A DNA stretch of 64,000 nt from Scortum barcoo (GCA_023238725.1 CM041537.1:30290009-30354008), one strand, 5' to 3'. Shown: positions 49,011 through 62,210, counted from the first letter of the stretch. Notes: generated by a model not told the origin, from the sequence alone. Numbers and translations: made by a program.

Positions 49011-52000
49011 GTGTGGGGCTGCAGTCTTCCCTGGGCCAGTGATAGCATGTATGAGCAATACACAAATGTACAGCAATGCAATAAAAAGGATTATGTCATT
49101 ATTGGTTGGGGTTGATGTTAGTATTGTACCTCAGCATAGTTCAAAAGGTCTTCCGTAGTCACTGATTTAATGCACAACTCAGCGGGTTCTCTAAGTGACC
49201 CATATCAAACATCCTTACAAGGTTACATGACCAACTGGTGCACATTGAGACTGCTATAGTCTGTAGAAACTTTGTAGCCTCTCCTCTGCTTTAATATGTG
49301 TGTCTGTGGGCTGTAGTCACTGTGGACTTAATACTGTTTGTTGTCAGGTTATTTCATTTTGTGCATTATTTAAATTAAAGTGGCAAAATTTTGAAAAGTT
49401 ACAAAAAGTCTTCCTGTAACTCTGGATCCAGAGTATTCTGCCAACAGTGTTCATATTTAGTAAAGGCATGGTTAGATGCCAAAAATATGTTTATGTATAT
49501 ATTGAGTCAAAGTTACAATTACTATTTTAAAACTAAAACTAAACTAAAACGTGACTCTTAGTTGGAAATCATCATCATTTTCATCATCACTTCCATGATA
49601 AGAAATGCAACATCTGACTTTACCAGGGCTCCAGCACAGAGACTCTCAGCTCTTTTCTCTTTGATGTGACTCTCCCCAAACAGGAAACCAGCAAATGTGG
49701 TTAGCACAGTCTCATACCCATGCACACACAATTAAGACATCAGGGGCCTATCAGATTATCCGGTGTTGTCAGGGTTACCATGAGACACATGTGGACATGT
49801 AAACAGTATTGGAGGAGAGTTATGTAACACAACAGGCAGGTTGTGGATTAGTCTCCTTGAAGAAACACACGGAAGTTATTCAGTGAAGCAGCTTCACTTT
49901 GATGCCACATGAAGGAGATGTGATCACAGTTGTACATCTAGAAGATATCATATAATTGTTATCACTCGGGATGCAAACTTGCACAGTATTCCCACCTGGC
50001 AGTGCTCTCCAGTAAACTATAACTACAGAACATCAAGCCTTTCCTAATAATATTTTTGCCCACAGAGCCCACATAGAGGTGGGGTCTGAATAAATGCTAA
50101 GTAAGCATAGAAATTAATATATGTCCAGACCCTGAGAGAGCTCCTCTGGTAGGGCTCAAGTGCCTCTGAAAAGACTGTTGGCTCTGCTCATTATGGAGTT
50201 GAACTGCTGTCTGTTCCCCAAAGTAGACAGCAGCATCAAGTGCTGCTGCACACAAAAAACAACACTGAGAATTTGGAGGGGAAAAACAGCTAGAGAGCTG
50301 AATGCTTGGCGAGGTTATTGTTGTTGACTGATGTCCTAATTGCTTTGATTATGTCATTTTGGATACTTAAAACTACTGTGAGAGGCTGATGGGAGCCCTT
50401 TCAATGAAAATCTAATGACATATTACATCTAAAGAGATGCAGAGGCAGTGCATTCTACAAATTCTTTTCACCCCACTGTTTCCTAAACTCTCTATGGTCA
50501 ACTTTACTTTTATGCCTGGCTTCGGTCGTGGGAGCGCCTTCTGGTGATGAAGTTGTGAAGCGTGTGACTGTCTGGAAAGGAATGGAAGGAGACTCTTCCT
50601 TTCCATCCTCTCAGCCCATTTACCCTTCATCATCTCATCCCCTATCACCTTCCTGCCTTTCTGTCTTTTCTCAGTATACATGGTTCAGTTGGTGCCATCA
50701 GTTACTCCCTCTCTCCATCGTCTCTCCACCTCTTACCTCTCTCCCTCTCCCCACATTTTCCAGACCCCTGCCGCACTAAGCTGAGCTTAAGAGTCAGCTG
50801 AGCTGATCAAAGACCGTAGCCCTGTAGTGGCTAACAAGAGGAGAGAGTTCCCAACGACACAGGACCTCCCAGGGGTTTCCACCACCATCAACCTACTGTA
50901 ACTAGACTCGACATGGAGGGATTTGAGCTGATTATACACTGTGCCTGCGTGACTGCATGAGTATTTCTGTGGTATATGAATATAGATCATGTCTGAAAAA
51001 TGTCAAATTTATTTATTGAATATATAGTGTATATGTAATGTATTCACTTCCTATGGCTGATCTCAGATCCATGGGAAATCTTACCAGCTTGTTCTAATGA
51101 TTTTAAGTCTGCCAGGAGAGCCACCCTCCACTGCCCAGCATCCCCCGAGTGTGGGGAAGTATTGTTCTCACCACTCTCCTCCCTCTCACCCCACCATCCC
51201 CTCCTTCTTCTTCATCAACCACTTTCCATGTCGGGTTGACCCCTTCCAGGTGCCTCTGCGTGCTCTGGCCCCCCATTATCACTCTAATTAGCCCTAGCAG
51301 GCTTTCCTTCCTCTTCCTCCACCTTTTGTTCCCCACTTCTTCTTTTGTCCTTCATGACCTTTCTCTTCTGTTTCTCTCCATACTGCTCATACAGTACATA
51401 CTGTATCCCTGCACTAGATCATTGGTTGAGCTCAACAGGAATACATGTTTCATACATGTTTGTTCATTTTAGACATGTTTGTATACTTTGTGTTCAATAT
51501 TCACTCTATCCACAAAAAGTGGGGAAAAGTTAAATATTTGTAACGATTTGTCTTCACTGAAAAATTATATTAGCTTTCTTAAAATTCAGTCAGTCTGACC
51601 TGTTGAATGCCCTGTTGTTGGTAATCAAGGTTATGCTGTTCTCTTTGCCAGTGCATAAAAGGAAAGTAGCAAGCCGTGCTCACAGATCATTATTACCTCA
51701 ATGAAAAATATGTGAAAAATATTCTGGATTCTGCTGAAGACTGATGACGGTGAGGCTCTCCGCCACTTTGTAAAACACAAGTCCTTACAGTAATGTTACC
51801 ATGACAACAAATCTGTCAAATTAGCTTGTCACCAAAGTGAGGCAGTGAAGGCAGTGACAGAGCGGTTAATGAGGGGCTAACAAAACAGAGTTACTTCCAT
51901 CCACTGAGGAGGACTTTTACGTAGGAATGAAGGCTCTAGAAAAAAGTTTGTAGATGGACCATGAGTAAAGATTTTTCTTCTTCAATAACATGACATCTTA

Positions 52001-53559
52001 ACCACACTGTTAAAAACTGTAAATAGATCATAAAGTTATGTTGTTAAATCCATGTTGCATTATGGAAATTAGTTGTGTGTTGTCTTCTCTCTAAATTCGG
52101 GACAAAGATGTCAGGAAGAGGAGAGAATCAAAATTTAGAGTTTAAACAACTCAATAAAAAAACACACACAGTTTGGAGGGAATGATTTTCTTCTGTGGTG
52201 TGAACTGTAACAAAGTTAGGCTTACGGAGAGAAAAATATTTGTTACTTTTCCTACTTCTCCCAGTCTCCTTCTCTTCATCCACAATGCAAACAAAAAAAA
52301 ATCAGTCTATACTTTGTCTTTGTCTTCGTCCGTCTTGCCCTCCACCTTGTGGCGTTTACTACCCACCTCCCCTTGTACCATACAGTTACTGGAACTAAAT
52401 CGCTTGCACCTGCATGTCCAGGCTCTCTCCAGTTCCCTGAATTCCTGAAAGCACTGTGCTTATCTGACACTTCAGGAAAATCAGGGACTTGAAGGGGAGA
52501 TGAGAAAAAAAGAGGGGGAACAGAAAGGAGAGGAAGAATCCTTTTAGTGGTGCTGCAGTGGTGGTGGTAGTGAGGAGGGCTCCTCTTATGGGTGTGCATT
52601 TATCTGGAGCCAGGAGAAGTTTTATTTGCAGTGTAAGGTTAACTCAGGGCTCTGGGAAATGACTCCTTTAACAGGGCCCCAGGAAAAAGCATTTCTGGTC
52701 CAGAGTGGGGCCTCCTGTAGCAGTACATCCATTCACCCTGAAGAGGATCCACCTGGAAATATGAAGAAGATATGATATGGGAGCAATCGCTGGGTTTCAA
52801 TGATTTTAATGCCAATTTCAGTTAAAGTCAAAGTAGGAAAACAGATCATTTTATTTATTAAGATTCTAAAGAAATTATATGAAATTCAAATGGACTGGCT
52901 AAATAAAAGATACAACATACAATATATGGTTTTTAGTTTATTAACATTATTGCTATTAGTAAAAATAACAAACTGACTGGATGGGCTAGGGTTAGTCAAA
53001 CTGAAACAGACTTTAAAGTTGAGAGATAATCCCTCACTGATCACATTATGTGCAAAATGAAACACTGCATTAGTCCAGGCAGGGAAGTGAAATCAGACTA
53101 ACCTGATTGGCATCAGCTGTTTCATTCATGAATTGCAATTAGAGGCTTGTTCACAAATGTTTAACTAACACCTGACTATTAAGGTGCAATAATATTCATG
53201 AAGGTGTACAACAAGCAGCAGCAGCTCCTCTCACCTCTCCAAGCCTCTACGTGTGTGCTATAATTTGGTTTGGTTTGGTTTTTTTGAGATCTCCTTCAAA
53301 GTGCAGAACCTTTTTCCACTTTCTTCATTTTCTTTCCGAAGTGTCTCCAACTGAACTATCCCATGTGGTGTAAATATGACAGTGTGGGTGATAACTGTGC
53401 TCTGTGTCATTCGGTTTGCCATCCTAATACGTTTGCTTTAGTTTAGTTCGGGTTGTGGCATGAATGGCAGTGTTGGATGGTGCACTACAGTGGTCCGGAC
53501 TGAAAAAGGGCCATCAAAATGAATATTTCTCCAATATTTTAGTTAACAAGTGCATTAAA
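49011..53559. other. Non-coding stretch
   Basis: 4.5 kb without a recognised gene. Pyrimidine-rich stretches at 50580-50770 and 51120-51370 produce domain-less open frames on both strands. Confidence 0.5.
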
Positions 53560-53720
53560 ACACTCAGCTAAACAAAGAATACTGTTTAGTGCTATTTAGC
53601 AAATGTAAGCATGCTAATGTATGTCAGCATATTAGCAAGCTGACATTAGCATTTAGCTCAAAGCACCACTGAGCAGCCCCACAAAGCTGCTGTGGACCTG
53701 TTAGTTTATATTATTAGACA
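53560..53720. repeat. GCTAAT-rich dispersed repeat
   Basis: Dense TTAGC/GCTAA words (ATTTAGCAAATG, GCATGCTAATG, TTAGCAAGCTGACATTAGC, TTTAGCTCAAAGCACC). From memory this pattern is a widespread fish repeat. Mostly palindromic in word content; ends are not clear. Confidence 0.5.
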
Positions 53721-55780
53721 CATAAAATGCGCATGGCATTAGTTGACACCAAAGAACAACTACTTGTCTGATACTACCTGTGTTTGTTTCAATTTCTAAT
53801 GTTCAAAAGGCTAGTCATGCACTTCAGCCCAGCAGGCAGAAATATTTCATTAGCATTTCATGTGTCATGATTTTGCTACACATTTAGCTGACATAGATGT
53901 TGGAAATCACTTAAATTTGTTATGGATGTTTTTGGTTTTTTTAAAACACACATTTCATCTGTAGACGCTAAATGAGAAGTCAAAAGTCTGTCTGTGTGAG
54001 TGTCATAAATCCAGCACTTTGAGGATGGGAGAACAGTGCAGCAAATGTTTTGTGGAGATGACCTTCATTCACAATCTGTATGAAATTCACTTGAGTGATG
54101 GGGTTTTAGTGTGTGTCTAAGGTCATAGTTATCTGTGTGTGTATGTGTGTCTACTGTACGCAAGCCCAACATCAACAGACAGGCAGTGGGAAGTAGAGGA
54201 GCAGAGGCCTGAGGGTGAACAGCTGAGGGTGACTATAGAGAGATTAAAAAGGGAATGTGGGTCTTAATCCACTGTTATACAGCAGTCCTCAGCAGTCTCC
54301 ACTCACTGAGAGAAGGCAGAGAAAAGACTAGCATTCCTCGCAGCCCTCACTACACAGCACACAGTCCAGGGGCTACAGACGCCATTCTCCTGCCATCTGG
54401 CCTTAACCAAACACTGAACAGCTCCTCAACCTTGATCGGCTGCAGCCCTCACACACCTACACACACTCTCCATCTTCACTCTTGAGCCTTCCTGTCTTTT
54501 GTTCAGTTCAGGTACCAATCAAACAAGCGCAGATGAAACCCTGTTTTGACAAGTGTTACATAAATAAACTTTATCATTACTGATAACAGAGCATCATAGA
54601 AGAGGGATTTGTGTCTAAAGATAGCATTTTACTCCCCCATTAGAAAACACTCACCTATGTGCCCATGACTTGATTCTGATTCTGATGATCTTATTTATAA
54701 TAACATCAAATGTTTTCTATGTAAAATTTTATTTGCACGGTAGTTAAGTAAATGTACTTAAATACTTTTCACCAGTGAAGAAAGATATTTTCACCAATCT
54801 ACTTGATCTACAACTTTCCTCTTTTTACGTTACAGAAGAAAAGTAGGTTGGATTTTTCACTGCTGATATTCAAATATGTGCCACCTGCCTGAAACCAGCA
54901 CATTTTCCCACATCCACCCATCCCTGCTCAGGGGCTCTGTGTTATGTGTTAGATGTAAACACTCAAGGGTTAACACTCCAATGGGATGGCCTTGGCCTGG
55001 ATCCAATACAAACATTGGGAAGTAGCAAAGTGGACCTTCTAAAGATCCAAAGATTTTTGAATGGGCAAAAAAGAATGTAGATTCTTGTCTAATTTGTTAG
55101 CTTGGAAGTACTACAAAAAAAGAGAAGGAGCTGCTTAGTGGAAAGCAATGTAAAGCAAAAAAGTAAATTGGTGGATGAAAAATACAATCAGTCTATGAAA
55201 TTTGACTTAAGTGTTTTTAACTGCAGTGTCACAATGCAGCTTAGTCTAAATACTGTATATTTACACTACAGACCCTTTTTAATACACCATATATGTAGTC
55301 TCACAAGCCAATAGCTCACTTGAAAGCAAAGTTACATTTAACTAACTTGTGGATAAATTTCAGGCAGCACCAGTTTGCAAGTGACAAGGTGTGAACACTG
55401 GCTGGGAGCGTTTAGCTGGCTGTTAAGATACGAGTGTCTACAAAACCTTTCTCACACTCTTTGCCACCTTTTTATTGGCTGCTATTCCAAAAATATGCCA
55501 TGTACCTGCTGTCTGATGAAGGAGGATCTCCCCACCTCTCTTTTTTATTTCCCCTTTTTGCTGTCTTTCCACCAACTTATGCAACTTGTCACTTGCCACT
55601 TCTACAAATGCTGAATGCTACGTTCTGTCCTAATGCTGACATCTTCCCCTACCTGAATACAATCTCACTCAATCCTCTCCTTTCCCCTTCCTTCCACCAA
55701 CTTTATTCTCCAATCTGTCTCTCTGTAAATGGATGGCAGTGAGCCAAGTATTGTCTGGTCTGCCTTGTAACAACCAACAG
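53721..55780. other. Non-coding stretch
   Basis: No repeat boundary, RNA or gene recognised. Open frames at 54255-54485, 55102-55314 and 55375-55742 lack domains. Confidence 0.5.
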
Positions 55781-55938
55781 AGATGTCTTCATTTGATGAA
55801 ACAAAAGGTCCTCCAAGGACCTCTGCTGTCTCCCCAGGGCTTATGGGTCCAACTGCCTATAAGCCAAGAGCCAGAGATTTGGAGAGGAAGGTACAATTTC
55901 AGGTGGAGGTGTCTGGAAGGAGTAGTGCTGTATCAACA
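55781..55938 (+). other. Candidate first coding exon, unassigned
   Basis: After an AACCAACAG acceptor-like site the ATG at 55783 opens 52 codons (starting MSSFDETKGPPR, containing ARDLERKVQFQVEV) that end exactly at a consensus GTGAGT donor (55939), phase 0. The composition (Pro, Ser, charged, no microsatellite) looks protein-like. I do not recognise the protein and found no next exon on this strand. It lies between cldn19 and p3h1, on the opposite strand to both. Confidence 0.25.
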
Positions 55939-56295
55939 GTGAGTTTAACCTCCCAGAAATATTTCCTTGCACTGTGAACTTCTTCAAAGAACATTAACTG
56001 CCCTCTCACAAGATACTACTTGATAATTTTCAGTACTTGAAATACACAAACTGACTATTGGACCTCCGCATTTGTGTGATAATGTGGAATGAATGGATTT
56101 ATAAAGAATCTTTTTTTCTGTTTTGTGAGGGCAAATTAAAATGTCATGCAGCCATTAGCGCTTTCACACAGAGCTAAACATACAGAACTGTAACCTTAAC
56201 CAGACCCTCACCTGCTCTGCTGAGCAACTCTTTTTCAACTCTTAAACACATCAACACAATCTGTGAAATGTAAACCAAAAGGTATAGCCCCCAAC

Positions 56296-56527
56296 ATTCA
56301 AATTCAATTCAAATTCAAATTTATTTATTTAAAGCCCAAAATCACAAACATTGTTTGCCTCGGAGGGCTTTACAATCTGTACAGATTGTGACACCCTCTG
56401 TCCTTAGACCCTCGAACCGAGTCAGGAAAAACTTCAAAAAACCCTTTATGGGAAAAAGAAGAAACCTGAGGAAGAGCCACAGATGAGGGATCCCTTTCTC
56501 CTGGGACGGACAGACAACCTTTAAACA
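56296..56527. repeat. Dispersed repeat of the AATTCAATTTTATTTATA type
   Basis: Starts ATTCAAATTCAATTCAAATTC, then ATTTATTTAAAGCCCAAAATCACA, then AGGAAAAACTTC, GGAAGAGCCACAGATGAGGG and CCTGGGACGGACAGACAA. From memory these blocks, in this order, mark a very common interspersed family of fish genomes. The minus-strand open frame 56370-56768 runs through it and is a chance fusion with the element to the right. Confidence 0.6.
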
Positions 56528-56554
56528 CATATGTAATAATTGTGGTTTTTACAC

Positions 56555-56930
56555 ACCAACATATACACTTGCACTTGGATGGGTTGAGTTTTTCAAGCAT
56601 GCTGTCCAGGTATACCAGGTATTCTTGTGGAGTCCGGCCAATAACAATCATGTCATCCAAGTAAAGAAGGAAGTAGTCCACTGCAAATACTGAAATACTG
56701 AACACTGAATTCAAACAGTGCCAGGTCCATAATGACGGCACTTTCACCTGCCAATAGCTGTTCTGCAAATCCAGGGTGGAAAATCACAAGCAACCCTAAG
56801 GCTATCCAGGACATCATGGAGGATGGGAGTACATTGTCTTTCTGGTAACATCAGTGAGCTTCCTATAGTCAACACAGAACTGAAGCCCACCTTACCTCTC
56901 TTTCACAAGCACTGCAGCACTACAGGGAGG
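56555..56930 (-). pseudogene. Ty3/gypsy-type reverse-transcriptase relic
   Basis: Minus strand. The blocks run VKERGK, a damaged FCVDYR-like stretch, a damaged LPSI/HDVLDSL block, NSYWQVKVP, then the catalytic F-L-L-Y-L-D-D-M-I-V (Y-L-D-D at 56663-56652), QEYLVYLDSMLEKL and N-P-S-K-C-K. This order and the P-S-K-C motif are typical of Ty3/gypsy LTR-retrotransposon RT. Frame changes and stops make it a dead fragment; no LTRs, integrase or RNase H seen nearby. Confidence 0.75.
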
Positions 56931-58073
56931 ATGTAGGACACATGGCAAGTCCCTTCTTTTCTTACATTTGCATGTGTTCTTCTTAAGTGTACCCTGATAT
57001 TTTCTTTTTCTGTTTCTATTTATTGCAGTGTTTTGTGTGGACTCAGTAGGTCATGTGCCTGATGTGCCTTCCTTTGTGAAACTGGCTGTCGGCAGGACAC
57101 CAAATAGTTCCCACTAAGATGTGAAGAACACAACATGCGTTCCACACAGGTCTAGACTCTTAGCTTAAGGCACAGCACTCAAACAAGGCACACTATCACC
57201 CTCTTACTGGAGGCACTGCAATCCATCTATGAAAGCACACAAAACAAGCACTGCAATGCACACATAACCTAAAACTATTCAACTAGCCTGCCTAGGATCT
57301 AGGTTAGATCTCCCCTGTGGCTCACCCTCTTCACAGTATTAAAACACTCCTAATACAAAAATAAAGCACCTTGTTTAGAAGACATATTTAATTTGTCAGC
57401 TTCACTGGACAGGAGCGATGGTGACAACTGCAGTCTTCTATAGCCCGGTCCTGACTATCAACAGGAGGCAGCAGACCTTGCTAATACTAATCTGGCTGTC
57501 TTCTTGCTGGCATCCGTAAACACATGTGAATGACACCCCTATCCCAAAGAGTGCTGAACCACTGCAGCCAGGTGCTTCATCAATGACTGCAGGGCCTTTA
57601 ATGCTCAGAGCTCCAGTGACTAATCTTCAATGACATGAGATTCAATGTGCCAGTGTTGTAACTGAGATTGATACAATTCACACATATTACTTGAGTTTCT
57701 CACAATGTTTTGAACCATATTTGTTTAGCAAGCTATGAGAAGATGTACAACTAAACATCAATTAAGTTTACTTGCTAACATAAAAATAGCTAAAAAAATC
57801 ACAGAGGCTGCCTTAGCTATATTATAACAATGTCACTGAAACATGGTCACATGGTGAAAAACCCACATTCCAGGTTTATTTTAATCTAAAATTGCACAGT
57901 CCTTTTCCTTTACTAATGCCAGTGGTATGTCAGAGTGTGAAGATGGAGCTAATAATAAACCACTGATGTGTACATTCTCAATACTTAAAATCATTTTGAG
58001 ACTATGTTTAACTTTCCTGAGACAGCAAACAGCATCCTCAATCCATAGACATAGCAATGTAAAGTATAAGCAT
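56931..58073. other. Non-coding stretch
   Basis: No gene or clear repeat boundary recognised; part may be eroded remains of the gypsy element to the left. Confidence 0.45.
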
Positions 58074-58340
58074 GTTTCAAGTTCATTATTGTCATACAGT
58101 AAAGCAGTGGTTGGCAATAAAATGTTTTTGCTATCGGGCTCCCTCAAGCAATACTTATATGAAATGTATAAAACAGAAAAACATGCAATTAAAAAAAGAG
58201 AATCAAAGATGTAAAATAGTGCACAAGTTCAAATATAAGAATGAGAAGGATATATAAAAAATGGCATAAAATAAAATAAAAAAAAAATTCATATAATACT
58301 GTGGCAGACTGGTGTACAGCAGTGAAGATTAGATTAGATT
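58074..58340 (-). mobile_element. 5'-truncated L2/CR1-type LINE 3' tail
   Basis: The plus strand begins TTTCAAGTTCATTATTGTCA, then CAATAAAATGTTTTTGCTATC, GGGCTCCCTCAAGCAATAC and an A-rich part. This matches in layout the 3' ends at 12.0 and 16.1 kb (TTCAAG-TTTATTGTCAT). No coding part remains; the right limit is approximate. Confidence 0.5.
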
Positions 58341-58577
58341 TGTAGAACAGGTTATGGACAGGTAAAAACAGGATGAATACAGGCAATACACATATATTGT
58401 AACATATACAGATAACAAACACACTATTGGTGTGATGGTTAAATAGGTTACAGACCAATAAATCTGTTTGTATACTGTGTTGTGTGAAAGTATAAACAGG
58501 TAATACATGGTAGTTAGGAAATTATTCTTAAAATGTTATGTTTTGGGAAATGGTTGGCAAAATTTAAGAATAAGTCA

Positions 58578-58760
58578 TTAATAATTGTTAAGTAATAAGT
58601 TATCTGGTTCCCCAGCATCAGAAGCTATTACTTTGTCATGTAAGTCCCTGTCCCTGTCTATAGATCTGTCTTCCTGCTTCCTGTGCAGCTTCTTACTGCA
58701 CCTCTGCTTCCCTCTCAGCTGTGGTCCCATGCCCAGACCGGCACGGCTGTGATCCCAATC
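58578..58760 (-). other. Weak candidate terminal exon
   Basis: An acceptor-like CTCCTATAG at 58761 is followed by 60 codons (DWDHSRAGLGMGPQLRG onwards, rich in Lys, Arg and Asp) to TAA at 58580-58578. No homology recognised, no poly-pyrimidine tract of note. Could be chance. Confidence 0.12.
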
Positions 58761-59081
58761 CTATAGGAGAATAAGGAGACAGTTCATGGCGTGGCTGAAG
58801 TCATCAGCGAGGCATCCATCAGAACAGCCATCAAAACAATGAACCCCTCTGTCCCACTAACACAAGGTTGGTTTTAGACAAGAGGCTGGACAGCACAGGG
58901 ATCGAGCAATGAGACTGACAGCTACAGTTTGACCTTGTCCTGTACTGTAACACCTCACAGTCCTCCAGGGTGAGAGAAAATTAGACTGTGTCCTCAAGTC
59001 AAGCAGTTAAATATTCCCTTTGACTATACTATATATACTATATAACTATAACTATATTATTCTGAGCCTAGACACACAATT

Positions 59082-59105
59082 AAAAAAAAAAAAAAAAAAA
59101 AAAAA
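59082..59105. repeat. A24 homopolymer
   Basis: 24 consecutive A; no element was recognised immediately upstream. Confidence 0.95.
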
Positions 59106-59454
59106 CACCCTCAGGATTGTGCTGTGTCTATACATGATTTCTCAGTACACAAACACACACACCTCCTAGAGCGCTGAGCAAGGGTTTATAGAGATAAGTG
59201 AAAGGCTGATCTTCAAAGTTGCAGCCAAAACGCTGGACAATGAAAAGTTTCCTTTGGATGTGACGCCAGTAGCCGGAGGAGTGGAGAGATGGAGGTCATG
59301 TCAGCGCTTGATAGCCTGCTGTTTTATTCTCCTCTCTCCAGAGTCACAGTCACAGTTAATCTCAGGACTGCACCCCGCTGCCTGACCCCAACCTGCCACC
59401 TCCGTCTCCATGCCCACTATATCGCCATGGCATGGCACAGGGACTAACCATGTG

Positions 59455-59455
<1 letters not shown>

Positions 59456-59486
<31 letters not shown>
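59456..59486. repeat. CA microsatellite
   Basis: About 15 CA units. Confidence 0.95.
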
Positions 59487-59490
<4 letters not shown>

Positions 59491-60564
59491 GCCTATATAT
59501 CAATGCACTCACACAGTTTGTAGTGCTTATAAAGGAAAAATAAAGTTTAGATACATCTGAAAATGTAGTGAAATGAAGTGCTGTAGGCAGAACAGTCAGA
59601 GACGCCTGTGCCAATCACGGGCTAGACCTCCGTTGTCTACTGTACTCTGCCCCCCCTTTCCCTCTCTCTCCCACTCCCTTTTGGAGAAACAATGGTCAAA
59701 TCCATAGGCCACAAATACACAGAAAAACAAAGTGGCCTGTGTGTGTGTGTCTCTCCCTCTTTCATCAAACAAGAGTAAGAAGATACAAAGGAAGCAGTGA
59801 CAGTACACACACACACACACACACAACACTTCTGCAGAGCAGAGGGGTCCTGCTCATGTATTCTGTGCTGTAGGAAGTTAGGAGCTGGTTTATGCATGAC
59901 AGTTGCAGAGTCCATCTGCCTCTCATCTTAATCAGTATTAATAACATTGTACATTTACTGAGGTTAAATCAACATGGGAAAGTCTTTATGTATGTGTCTG
60001 TATTTACATAGGCAGTATACAGTATGTGTGTGTGTGGGTCTGTGTTGGCAGATGGGTGGGTGTTGTGTATAGATATGCATTGCATGCATGTGTTTCAGAG
60101 TGAGGATTCTGTATCAGCTCTGACTCTGAACATTTTTTTACTAAACACATACACACACACTGACGCAGGCTGTACATAGGCTTCAAATGCAGGGCAGCAG
60201 TGAACGCCTCCTCTATACTCCTCTTTGAATAAATTGGCTATTACTGTTTCTGTGTATGTGTTTGTCCAAATGGCTTCTCTGTGCTGACATGACTTCATCC
60301 AAATGCTAATCCTACACAGACATCACATCACATATCCCAGAGTAATAGCTGCCTACGCGCCAACTCCACAAGTAATGTTACAACAGATAGAACAGACATT
60401 TCTAACAGGACCATATTAATATACAAATGCATGGATGGAGATGGAGATGGAGCATTTACAACTTCAGGTCCTTCCATGTATTCCTGTGGTTCTAAATATT
60501 GACACTTTAAGCAGCCATAATTGATACTTTTATAACAGTGTGACAGTGTGACAGGAGTTGCTCA

Positions 60565-60770
60565 TTGTGATGAACCTACAGAGAATTATCACTTGAATCT
60601 GCAGCTTCTCTCAGTTTAAGATGGTTAGTGAGTTTCAGCTCATTGTTTAGCTGTGCAGCCCACAACTACACTGTTCTGGTTCACTCTCACTGCTCTCATG
60701 GTAGTGTTTTCAGAGAGAAAGCTATAAAAACCCACTGTACAGTACCCACTCAGTGAGAGTAGTTAGTTGA
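60565..60770. repeat. Dispersed repeat, copy B
   Basis: Shares its first 50 or so bases with 13067-13125 and continues with TTTCAGCTCATTGTTTAGCTG, GTTTTCAGAGAGAAAGCTATAAAA and CCACTGTACAGTACCCACTC. From memory such sequence is repeated widely in fish genomes. Confidence 0.5.
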
Positions 60771-61529
60771 GACAGTTGATACCACCCTCGTGTCTGTATG
60801 ACCATCAGCCATTAAGCTTAGCTTAGCACACCGACTGGAAAAGTTTCACCTACCAACACCTCGAAACAGGAGTTAAGTGCTGGTCTACACTGACTCCCTC
60901 AATCCTATCAAGATTCTTGTGATCACTTTTACTCCTTATGGTCAGGCACCTGCTGATACGAGAGAGTGACTACACCCCTGTATGCAGCAGGTCTCTAAGG
61001 TCATCTTTTAGGGGTTTGTTGGTTGTATATTGTTTCAGCTCAACACTGACACCAGATCTGTGAGCACCCTTTAGGAAGCAGCTCTGAACCGGCCTGTTTA
61101 AACACACTTTGTTCAGTGGTAATAAGTTGATTATATTTCCTTTTTTCTTGTGTTTGTAATGTGTGTGACACCCTTTGTGATATCTTTTTAGAGAAGAGCT
61201 CTCCAAATAATGTTCTTGTACAGATTTACATCTAGTAGTTCCAGCTTTACAGAGACACCTACAAGCTTACAGTCCTCCAGCTGCATCTTATAAAATATAT
61301 AATTATATAATTAACTAACTTTAATTTATTTTGTCATAAAACCAAGAAATAAACTATCCTGTGTGGAATGATCTAAACTGAATTAAGACTTTGAGCCAGC
61401 TGTGAACCCAAATAAAATAAAATATTTAATGAGTGATAGTTTGATGTTTTTGATAATGTTTTTCTATTTTATGAAGTTATACTTACATTAATATTGATCC
61501 ATTAAAATACAAACATTTTAATGATTATT

Positions 61530-61537
61530 TTGTGTGT

Positions 61538-61587
<50 letters not shown>

Positions 61588-61616
61588 ATGTGTGTGTGTG
61601 TGTGTGTATACACACA
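61530..61616. repeat. TG/TA/TG compound microsatellite
   Basis: TGTGTGTATACA, then about 20 TA units, then TGTGTGTATG and a TG run, ending TATACACACA. The TA core and the flanking GTGTATAC/GTATACAC are self-complementary. Confidence 0.93.
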
Positions 61617-62210
61617 GAGCAGAGCATCATATTTTTTTAAATCATAATCTTATTCTGCAGCAATTAGTAACTATCAAATAAATGTAGTGAGTAAAGTATA
61701 TTCCTTCTAAAATGTAGTGAAGTATATTGTATTGTTCTTACATTGAGGCCTTGTGTAAATGTACTGTTACTTTCCATTGCTGGTGATACATGATCATAAG
61801 AAAACATGATATAAATTCATTCCCAGCTGCAGTGTCCACAGAGAAAAAAGATACACCGGTGTATGCCTGCACATACAAACTCAGACATGTCAGTTTTCAC
61901 AGGCAGGCTCTAGGATTTATATTGTAACAGTGCTAAAATGTACTGAGCTTCAAGCAAGTCAGTAGAACAATGAGCACTTGGGCTTTGAATTATTCAGCTT
62001 GAAATCAAATCACAGGAGGAGAGCAGCAAAACTTTCCCAAAATCTTGAACTTCACCACCTGAGGACTTCTCTCAAAGTGAAATTGTTCTGGTTTGTTACA
62101 TGAGCAGTGCGAGTGTGACACATTACAGAACAATGCTTCCATCCTGACATCTAGTGCAGGTCTGGGGTACTGCACCTTTGTCATGAGAACTCAACATAAG
62201 AAACATCACT

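Larger units (their letters stand above)
58761..62210. other. Intergenic stretch with simple repeats, downstream of p3h1
   Basis: Contains a 24 A run (59082-59105), CA runs (59456-59486 and 59804-59824), a dispersed repeat copy (60565-60770) and a TG/TA/TG compound array. The minus-strand open frames at 59301-60298 are driven by the CA runs. No gene recognised. Confidence 0.55.

Noticed and set aside
59301..60298. Several minus-strand Cys-Val-repeat frames
   Set aside because: They translate CA microsatellites and their flanks.
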